NCBI RefSeq assembly: GCF_030268225.1
Contig: NZ_BSQG01000007.1
Location: forward strand, 158,359 to 222,358
From: Nocardiopsis ansamitocini
GTDB lineage: Bacteria > Actinomycetota > Actinomycetes > Streptosporangiales > Streptosporangiaceae
Direction of reading: 5' to 3'
DNA length: 64,000 nucleotides
Positions 57,391-64,000 of this stretch are shown here, one piece after another. The number at the start of each line of letters is the position of its first letter. Within the stretch, counting starts at the first letter, position 1. Made by a program: the position numbers and the translations under genes. Below the pieces are notes generated by a model. That model was given only the letters and a program-made list of their open reading frames with translations. It did no database searches and was not told the origin of the DNA.

Positions 57391-60300
57391 TCAGCCGCCC
57401 ATCTCGTCCAGAACCGCGGCCTCCACCGCGGCGGCGAACTCCCGCAGCGTCTGGTGGTCGAACACGGTCCGAGTGGGGAGACGGACCGCGAACGCGGCTT
57501 CGATCTCCCCGGTCACGCGGATACTGGCCACCGAGTCGCCGCCGATCTCGAAGAAGTTGTCGTGCACACCGACCCGGTCGAGCTTGAGTGCGGTGGACCA
57601 GATATCGGCGACGACCTCTTCGGCGACCGTCTCCGGCGCGGTGTAGCGGGCCCGTGCGGCCGGCGCCCAGTCGGGGGCGGGCAGTGCCCCGCGGTCCACC
57701 TTGCCGTTGTGGTTGAGGGGAAGCGCGTCCATGACCGTGAGCACTGCGGGCACCATGTAGGCGGGCAGGGACGCTCCCAGCGCTGCCGTCAGTGCCCCCG
57801 TGTCGGGTGCGTGGCCGGTTTCGGGCCGGATATGGCCCACCAGGACCTGGGTGCCCGAGGGGGCGGTGGCCACGGTCACCGCGGCCTGGGCCACCCCCGC
57901 GCACGCGGTCAGCGCGGCCTCCACCTCGCCCAGTTCGATGCGGTGCCCGCGCACTTTGACCTGGCCGTCGGCACGGCCCAGGAACTCGATGCGGCCGTCG
58001 GTCCCCCAGCGCACCACGTCACCGGTGCGGTAGAGCCGTCCGCCCGAACCGAAGGGATCGGCCACGAACCGTTCGGCGGTGAGCCCGGGACGCCCCTCGT
58101 AGCCGCGTGCCACACCGTCGCCGGCGAGGTAGAGCTCACCGGGCACCCCGACCGGTACGGGCCGCACCATCGCGTCGAGCACGTAGGCCCGGGTGCCGTC
58201 CATGGGGCGACCGATGGGCGTCCGGGCGGACTGTGCTCCGACAAGGTCGATCGGGGTGCAGGTGGCGAAGGTCGTCGTCTCGGTGGGGCCGTACACGTGC
58301 ACGACCCGGGTGGTCGGGCACGCCTGGAGCACGCGGGCGAACGCCGCGGGCTGGGCGGCCTCGCCTCCGGTCCACACCTCGCCCAGGTCGGCGAAGCACT
58401 CCGGATCCTGTTGGGCGAACAGGGTGAACAGGGCGGTGGTGAGAAACAGTGCGCGCACGCCGTGCTCCCTGCCGGCCCGGCGGATCTCCGCGGCGGTGAG
58501 GTCGCCCTCGGCCACGACCACGGCACCCCCGCCCAGCAGTGGCGCCCACACCTCGTAGGTGGCGGCGTCGAAGGCGTGCGGGGAGTGCCACAGCACCCGT
58601 TCGTGGCCGCGGCGCCAGTGTCGGTCCAGGGCCAGGCCCACGATGTTGTGGTGGTTCACGACCACGCCTTTGGGCGCACCGGTGGAGCCGGAGGTGAACA
58701 TCGTGTACGCGGCTGTGGCCGGGGGCACCGCGACAGCGTCGGCGAGGGGCCCCGAGTCGGGGCCGAGGTCGGTGTCGGGCCCGAACTCCAGGATCTGCGG
58801 CACCGAGGTGTCGGGAAGCCGATCCGCCATCGCGGGGTCGACGACGGCCGTGCACGCCCCGGTGTCGGCGCGTAGCCGGGCGACCCGGTCGGGCGGGAAC
58901 GACGCGTGCACGGGAACGTAGGCCGCGCCTGCCTTGAGCACGGCGAGCATCGCCACCACGACCCGTGGGGAACGCGGCATCAGCAGCAGCACCCGCGACT
59001 CAGGGCCCACCCCCAGATCGCGCAGCCGTGCGGCGAGGCGTCCGGACTCGGCGTCCAGTTCGGCGTAGGTGAGGGTGCGTTCGGTGGAGATCAGCGCAGG
59101 GGCGTCCGGGTGCTTGGCGACCCGGGCGCCGAACAGGTCGGTCACCGAGCCCGCCGGCAGGTCGGCGTGCTCGCCCCGGGCCAGGCCCAGGGGGCGGTGC
59201 GGTGCGGTGCGTTCCAGCCGGCCCAGCGGAGCGTCGGGAGCGGCGGCCAGTGCGGTGACGATACCGGCCAGGTCGGCGAGCAGTCCTCGGATCGTGGCCG
59301 CGTCGAAGTGGGCCGGTTCGTAGCCGATGAGCAGCCGGATGCGCTCGCCGTCGTAGGCGCTGAGGGCCAACGGGTAGTTGGTGGCCTCGCTGGCGGTCAC
59401 ACCGGAGACGGTGACGCCGTGGTCGGTGGTGGTGTCGGGGTAGTTCTCGAAGACGACGATGCTGTCGAACAGGGGGGTGTCGGCGGGGAGGTCGGTGTGG
59501 TTGTGGATGGCTGTGAGTGAGATGTGGTCGTGGGGGCGTGAGTGGAGTTGGTTGTCTTGGATGGTGTGTAGCCAGTGGGTGACGGTTGTGGTGGGGTCGA
59601 TTCGTATGCGTACGGGCAGGGTGTTGATGAAGATGCCGATGGTGGATTCGACGTTGGGGAGGTCGGTGGGGCGTCCGGAGGTCGTGGCGCCGAAGACGAT
59701 GTCGGTCTGGCCGGAGTGGGCCGACAGCAGCAGCGCCCACGCGCCCTGGACCACGGCGTTGACCGTGAGCCGGTTGCGGCGTGCGAATCCGTGGACCGCC
59801 TCCGAGGCGTCGGCCGACAGGTCGTGGCTGATGCGCAGACTGGAGCGGGCGGCGCGGACGTCCTCGGGTGCGCGGTCGTAGGGCAGCGCGACGGGGGTGT
59901 CGAACCCGGCCAGTGCGTCGCGCCAGTACGCGAGCCCGGCTTCCTGGTCCTGCTCGCCCAGCCAGCGCAGGTGCTCGCGGAAGCCGGGGCGCGCGGGGAG
60001 CGCCCCGCCGCGGTAGGCGGTGAGGACGTCGTCGAGTACCAGTGGCAGGCTCCAGCCGTCCAGGAGCAGGTGGTGGAAGGTCCAGACCAGTTGGACCCTG
60101 GTGTCGTCCAGGCGGGCCAGCGCCACCCGCGCGGCGGGGGCGACGGCGAGGTCGATACCGGTGGCCTCGTCGGCGGCCAGTAGCGCGGTGAGCGCGTCGG
60201 CCTGTTCTGCCGGGGAACGTCCCCGCCAGTCCAGCACCGTCACGGGCAGCACGGCGTCGCGGTGTACCAGCAGCACGGGGGACGGCGTTCCCCGCCACAC

Positions 60301-63300
60301 CGCCGACGTGCGCAGCAGGGGAGTGGCCGCCACGAGTTCCTGCCAGGCACGGGCCAGCGCTCCGGTGTCGTCGACCCCGTCGAGCTCCAGCACGATCTGT
60401 TCGAGGTACGCACCCGAGTCGGGTTCGAGTAGGGAGTGGAAGAGCATGCCCTGTTGCATGGGGGTGAGGGGGTAGACGTCCTCGATGGTGCGGCCCGCCC
60501 CGACGAGCCGGTCGAGGGTCTGCTGGTCCAGGTCCACGAGCGGGAAGTCCGACGGGGTCGCGCCGCCGCGACCCTCGGCGAGGCAGAAATCGGCCAGCTC
60601 GGCCAGTTCCGCGGTGAAGCGCTCCGCGAGCCCGGTCACGGTGGACTCCTCGTGGAGCGTGCGCGAGTAGGCCCAGTCGAAGACGAGGGCGCCGCCCTCC
60701 AACCGGCCCACCACGTCGATCAGGTGGGCGCGCTCGGCCTCGGGGGACTCCGCACCTCCCGGCCGGATCGAGGTGAACAGGGAATCGGGGCCGGTGGTGT
60801 CGAAGCGGCCCAGGTAGTTGAAGCTGACGGCGGGGGTGGGGACGGCGGCCAGTGCGGCCTGTTGTTCGCTGGTGCCCAGGTAGCGCAGTGCGCCGAAGCC
60901 CACGCCGCGGTTGGGCACCGCGCGCAACGTCTCCTTGGTCTCCTTCAGCGACGCGGCCCGGTCGGTGCCGACCCCCAGTGCCACGGGGAACATGCTGGTG
61001 AACCAGCCCACCGTGCGGGAGGTGTCCACTCCCTCGAACAGGTCCTCGCGGCCGTGGCCCTCCAGATCGACGAGGATCCGTTCCCTGCCCGTCCACGCGC
61101 ACAGCACCCGGCCCAGTGCGGCCAGCAGCACGTCGTTGACCTGCGTGCGATACACCGCTGGGACGTCCTGGACGAGGCGCCGGGTCAGGTCCGGGGGGAG
61201 TGTCGTCGACACCAGGGAGCGGGAGGCGACCGTGTTGTCCCCTGTCCCGTCCACCGGGACCGCCGCGGGTGCGTCCAGGTTCGTCCAGTAGTGGGTTTCG
61301 GTGTCGAAGCCGCCGGTGGTGGTGAGGGTGGTCAGTTGTCGGGCCCATTGGGGGAAGGGGGTGGTGCGTGGTCCGAGGTCGGGTGGGTGGCCGGTGGTGG
61401 TGTGGGTGTAGGCGGTTGCGAGGTCGTCGAGGAGGATGCGCCAGGACACGCCGTCCACGATGAGGTGGTGGGCGACCAGGAGCAGTTGGGTGGGTTCGTT
61501 GTCGTTGCCGGTGAACAGGACGGCTCGGATGAGTGGTCCCGTGGCCAGGTCCAGGGATGCCTGCACCCGCTCCACCACGGTGGCGACCAACGCATCCAGC
61601 GCCTCTCCCGTTGCCGCTGAGGCGTCCACGAATTCCACGACCGGTCCGGCATCGGCCTCGGTGCCGATGCGCGGCCCCGGGCCGTCGCCGCCGTCCACCC
61701 GCAGCCGCAGCATGTCGTGCCGGTCCAGCAGCACGCCGATCGCGGCCACGAGCGCCGCGCGGTCCAGGCGTTGGGCCGTCTCCACCAGCACCGACATGGT
61801 GAAGTGGTGCGGGGACAGCGGGTGGGTGTCGAAGAACCACCGCATGATCGGCGTCTGCGCCACCGGCCCGTACACGGGGCCGTCGACGGCCCCCGCTTCG
61901 CGGGCCGGTGGTGCGGCTGCGGCCAGCGCCGCCACGGTCTGGTGGGTGAAGACGTCCTTGGAGCTGAGGGAAACCCCCGCGCGGCGGGCGCGCGAGACCA
62001 ACTGGATGCTGACGATGGAGTCGCCGCCCAGGTCGAAGAAGTTGTCGTGCACGCCTACCCGGTCCACGCCCAGGACCGAGGCGAACACCTCGGCCAGCAC
62101 CCGCTCGGCGTCCGTGCGTGGGGCGACATGGTCCCCGGCGCTCTTTGCCCCGGGGGCGGGCAGCGCACGATGGTCGGTCTTGCCGTTGGGGGTGCGGGGG
62201 ATCGCGTCCACGACGACCACGGCCGTGGGCACCATCGCGCCCGGCAGGACCGCGGCCACAGCCGTGCGCAGCCGTGCTCCGTCCGGCACGCTTCCCGGGC
62301 CGCCCACGACGTAGCCCACCAGCTGCCGCACACCGGGCCGGTCCTCACGGACCACGGCCACGGCCTGGCGCACACCGGGCTGGGCCGCCAGCGCCGCCTC
62401 GATCTCGCCCAACTCGATGCGCACACCGCGCACCTTCACCTGGCCGTCGGCGCGGCCCAGGAACTCCAATTGCCCCGAAAAGGTCCATCGGGCCAGGTCG
62501 CCCGTGCGGTAGAGGCGCCCGCCCGAACCGAAGGGGTCGGCCACGAACCGCTCGGCGGTCAGCGCATTCCTGCCGTGATAGCCGCGGGCCACGCCCGCCC
62601 CGCCCACGTACAACTCACCCGGTGCGCCCACCGGTACCGGCCGCAGGAATGTGTCCAGCACGTAGATGCGGGTGCCCTGGACCGGACGGCCGATCGGTGG
62701 GGTGCGGCCCGGTTCGAGGGGGTCGCTCAGCGAGGCGGCGATCGTGATCTCGGTCGGCCCGTAAGCGTTGACCATGCGCCTCCCCGGTGCCCAGCGGCGC
62801 ACGAGTTCGGCCGGGCACGCCTCGGCGCCCACCACCAGGGTGCGCAGGTCGGGGAAGTCGCCTTCGGGCAGAGTGGCCAGTACCGACGGCGGAACGATCG
62901 TGAGGTTGACGCGGTAGTCCCGCAGCACCCCGGCCAGCGCCTCTCCGGCCAGTGCTCCCGGAGGTGGCAGGACCAGCGCGGCACCTGCGCCCAGGGCCAT
63001 CAGCACCTCCATGACGGAGGCGTCGAAACTGGCGGAGGCCAGTTGCAGGACCCGGAACCCCTGCTCGGTGGCGAAGCGGTGCGCCTGCGCGGCGGCCAAC
63101 TCCGCCACCCCCCGGTGGGTGACCACCACTCCCTTGGGAGTGCCGGTGGAGCCGGAGGTGTAGATCAGGTAGGCGGCGTCGTCCAGCCCGATGACGGGCC
63201 GTACCGCCTCGGGTGCCGATCCGGCGGGCGTCCTCGCCAGCGCGTCCGGGGACACCCGGCGCACCCCCTCGGGCAGGGCGAGGGCGGTGCCGTCGCCGGC

Positions 63301-64000
63301 GATGACCACGCGGGTCCCGGAGTCGGCGATCATGAACGCCAGACGCTCGGGCGGGTAGCCGGGATCCAGCGGAAGGTAGGCGGCCCCGGCCCCGACCACG
63401 CCCAACAGTGCTGCGACCAGGTCCGGGCCTCGCTCCAGCGCAACCCCCACCACCGCGCCCCGGCCCACGCCCAGGGCGAGCAGGCCCTCGGTGACGGTGT
63501 CGGCGCGATCCGCCAGACCTGCGTAGTCGATCTCCGTGCCGGCACTGATCAGGGCCGGCGCGTCAGGGCGCTGTGCCACCTGCTCCGCCAGCAGCTCCAC
63601 CAGAGTCTGTGCGCGCGACGGCCCCTCGGGGGCACCCCACGTGTGCAGGACGAGGTCCCGTTCGGCGGCGTCCTGTTGCGGCAGCGCCGCGAGGACGTGC
63701 TCCGGCCCGGCCACGAGCGCATCCACCAGACACAGGAACCGGTCCAGGAGGGTGGCGGCGGTATCCGGATCGAAGTGGGCGGGGTCGTACGCGAGATGGA
63801 ACCCGACGCGCTCGCCGTCGTAGGCGACCAGGGTCAGGGGATAATTCGTGGCCTCGTGCGCACCGGCCTCCTCGACGGTGACGCCGTGGTCGGTGGTGGT
63901 GTCGGGGTAGTTCTCGAAGACGACGATGCTGTCGAACAGGGGGGTGTCGGCGGGGAGGTCGGTGTGGTTGTGGATGGCTGTGAGTGAGATGTGGTCGTGG
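57391..64000 (-). CDS. Nonribosomal peptide synthetase NRPS-2, C-terminal 2203 residues (cut by window end)
   Basis: The frame is open to the right edge, so the true start lies outside; the internal GTG at 63726 is not a start. Visible order: end of a C domain (64000 to about 63640), A (about 63600-62150), T (GGDSI near 62025), E (about 61870-60560, [31 protein letters not shown]), C (about 60490-59170, [23 protein letters not shown]), A (about 59130-57680), T (GGDSVAS near 57535). My specificity readings: D-A-M-I-V-G-A-I-A (aliphatic?) and D-A-Y-F-W-G-V-T-F (Val/Ile-like). NRPS-1 starts 69 bases after the stop codon, so one operon. The chain passes to NRPS-1 from a T domain. Confidence 0.95.
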   Translation of the reverse strand, partial: HDHISLTAIHNHTDLPADTPLFDSIVVFENYPDTTTDHGVTVEEAGAHEATNYPLTLVAYDGERVGFHLAYDPAHFDPDTAATLLDRFLCLVDALVAGPEHVLAALPQQDAAERDLVLHTWGAPEGPSRAQTLVELLAEQVAQRPDAPALISAGTEIDYAGLADRADTVTEGLLALGVGRGAVVGVALERGPDLVAALLGVVGAGAAYLPLDPGYPPERLAFMIADSGTRVVIAGDGTALALPEGVRRVSPDALARTPAGSAPEAVRPVIGLDDAAYLIYTSGSTGTPKGVVVTHRGVAELAAAQAHRFATEQGFRVLQLASASFDASVMEVLMALGAGAALVLPPPGALAGEALAGVLRDYRVNLTIVPPSVLATLPEGDFPDLRTLVVGAEACPAELVRRWAPGRRMVNAYGPTEITIAASLSDPLEPGRTPPIGRPVQGTRIYVLDTFLRPVPVGAPGELYVGGAGVARGYHGRNALTAERFVADPFGSGGRLYRTGDLARWTFSGQLEFLGRADGQVKVRGVRIELGEIEAALAAQPGVRQAVAVVREDRPGVRQLVGYVVGGPGSVPDGARLRTAVAAVLPGAMVPTAVVVVDAIPRTPNGKTDHRALPAPGAKSAGDHVAPRTDAERVLAEVFASVLGVDRVGVHDNFFDLGGDSIVSIQLVSRARRAGVSLSSKDVFTHQTVAALAAAAPPAREAGAVDGPVYGPVAQTPIMRWFFDTHPLSPHHFTMSVLVETAQRLDRAALVAAIGVLLDRHDMLRLRVDGGDGPGPRIGTEADAGPVVEFVDASAATGEALDALVATVVERVQASLDLATGPLIRAVLFTGNDNEPTQLLLVAHHLIVDGVSWRILLDDLATAYTHTTTGHPPDLGPRTTPFPQWARQLTTLTTTGGFDTETHYWTNLDAPAAVPVDGTGDNTVASRSLVSTTLPPDLTRRLVQDVPAVYRTQVNDVLLAALGRVLCAWTGRERILVDLEGHGREDLFEGVDTSRTVGWFTSMFPVALGVGTDRAASLKETKETLRAVPNRGVGFGALRYLGTSEQQAALAAVPTPAVSFNYLGRFDTTGPDSLFTSIRPGGAESPEAERAHLIDVVGRLEGGALVFDWAYSRTLHEESTVTGLAERFTAELAELADFCLAEGRGGATPSDFPLVDLDQQTLDRLVGAGRTIEDVYPLTPMQQGMLFHSLLEPDSGAYLEQIVLELDGVDDTGALARAWQELVAATPLLRTSAVWRGTPSPVLLVHRDAVLPVTVLDWRGRSPAEQADALTALLAADEATGIDLAVAPAARVALARLDDTRVQLVWTFHHLLLDGWSLPLVLDDVLTAYRGGALPARPGFREHLRWLGEQDQEAGLAYWRDALAGFDTPVALPYDRAPEDVRAARSSLRISHDLSADASEAVHGFARRNRLTVNAVVQGAWALLLSAHSGQTDIVFGATTSGRPTDLPNVESTIGIFINTLPVRIRIDPTTTVTHWLHTIQDNQLHSRPHDHISLTAIHNHTDLPADTPLFDSIVVFENYPDTTTDHGVTVSGVTASEATNYPLALSAYDGERIRLLIGYEPAHFDAATIRGLLADLAGIVTALAAAPDAPLGRLERTAPHRPLGLARGEHADLPAGSVTDLFGARVAKHPDAPALISTERTLTYAELDAESGRLAARLRDLGVGPESRVLLLMPRSPRVVVAMLAVLKAGAAYVPVHASFPPDRVARLRADTGACTAVVDPAMADRLPDTSVPQILEFGPDTDLGPDSGPLADAVAVPPATAAYTMFTSGSTGAPKGVVVNHHNIVGLALDRHWRRGHERVLWHSPHAFDAATYEVWAPLLGGGAVVVAEGDLTAAEIRRAGREHGVRALFLTTALFTLFAQQDPECFADLGEVWTGGEAAQPAAFARVLQACPTTRVVHVYGPTETTTFATCTPIDLVGAQSARTPIGRPMDGTRAYVLDAMVRPVPVGVPGELYLAGDGVARGYEGRPGLTAERFVADPFGSGGRLYRTGDVVRWGTDGRIEFLGRADGQVKVRGHRIELGEVEAALTACAGVAQAAVTVATAPSGTQVLVGHIRPETGHAPDTGALTAALGASLPAYMVPAVLTVMDALPLNHNGKVDRGALPAPDWAPAARARYTAPETVAEEVVADIWSTALKLDRVGVHDNFFEIGGDSVASIRVTGEIEAAFAVRLPTRTVFDHQTLREFAAAVEAAVLDEMGG
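59407..59533 (-). repeat. 127-bp exact repeat, copy 1 (C domain of NRPS-2)
   Basis: Identical to 63874-64000, offset 4467 bases (1489 codons, in frame). It encodes [20 protein letters not shown] and the following [22 protein letters not shown] of a condensation domain. Identity stops sharply on the side toward the following A domain. Confidence 0.97.
63874..64000 (-). repeat. 127-bp exact repeat, copy 2 (upstream C domain of NRPS-2)
   Basis: Second copy of the segment at 59407-59533; the identity reaches the window edge and may continue outside. Confidence 0.97.

Noticed and set aside
63726..63728. GTG at 63726 as the start of NRPS-2
   Set aside because: The codon is inside a condensation domain that continues in frame to the window edge.
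49194..64000. Calling the NRPS a siderophore synthetase
   Set aside because: The only iron box is 38 kb away and serves the ABC pair; no iron box is visible before MbtH or NRPS-1, and no hydroxylase or dihydroxybenzoate gene is present in the window. The operon promoter lies outside.

Overview
The window is a high-GC, densely coded stretch with frequent GTG starts and ATGA/GTGA-coupled genes. A BldB-era actinomycete toolkit is visible (Lsr2, a SARP/BTAD-NB-ARC regulator, a DevR/DevS system, NRPS with MbtH and an I-E type CRISPR repeat). This fits a filamentous actinomycete. A Nocardiopsaceae-like host is my guess from overall style; nothing in the sequence proves it. No rRNA, tRNA or transposase was seen.

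Layout. 1-3.7 kb: the 5' end of a RecD2-like helicase (minus strand, cut by the window edge), an amidohydrolase, an S4-domain RNA-binding protein and a MarR regulator. 3.9-8.7 kb: a tightly coupled stressosome operon (RsbR, RsbS, RsbT, a kinase-phosphatase fusion, a GAF-PP2C phosphatase). 9.0-9.5 kb: a short orphan CRISPR array with its leader. 9.7-11.6 kb: a ferritin-like/VIT1 metal transporter and a STAS anti-anti-sigma factor. 11.7-15.4 kb: an iron-box promoter, a 27-codon leader ORF and a heterodimeric ABC exporter with complementary broken ATP sites. 16.0-18.55 kb: a tiny Gly/Tyr-rich secreted protein and a coupled pair of a LeuA-like enzyme with a divergent YrdC-fold protein.

18.5-35.8 kb is a dormancy/hypoxia island like the mycobacterial DosR regulon. 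It holds a P1B-5 metal ATPase with a hemerythrin tail, a GH65 phosphorylase with its phosphoglucomutase, a zinc alcohol dehydrogenase, CBS-BON protein, three universal stress proteins, a DevR-like regulator, a DevS-like heme-GAF kinase, an XRE-PNPOx fusion, an Acg-like nitroreductase, an Rv2004c-like kinase and Hsp20. Seven intergenic regions or sites carry a related palindrome close to GGGNCGAAGGTCCC, which I propose as the DevR box of this strain.

36.5-49.2 kb is a regulatory and transport block: Lsr2, a large SARP regulator, a NarL-type two-component system divergent from a MacB/FtsX-type ABC exporter, and a DrrAB-type exporter followed by a winged-helix regulator. 49.2-64 kb is an NRPS operon on the minus strand, read from beyond the right edge: NRPS-2 (C-A-T-E-C-A-T visible), NRPS-1 (C-A-T-C-A-T-E, no thioesterase) and MbtH. 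NRPS-2 carries a 127-bp exact internal duplication and patches of foreign-looking codon use, signs of module exchange.
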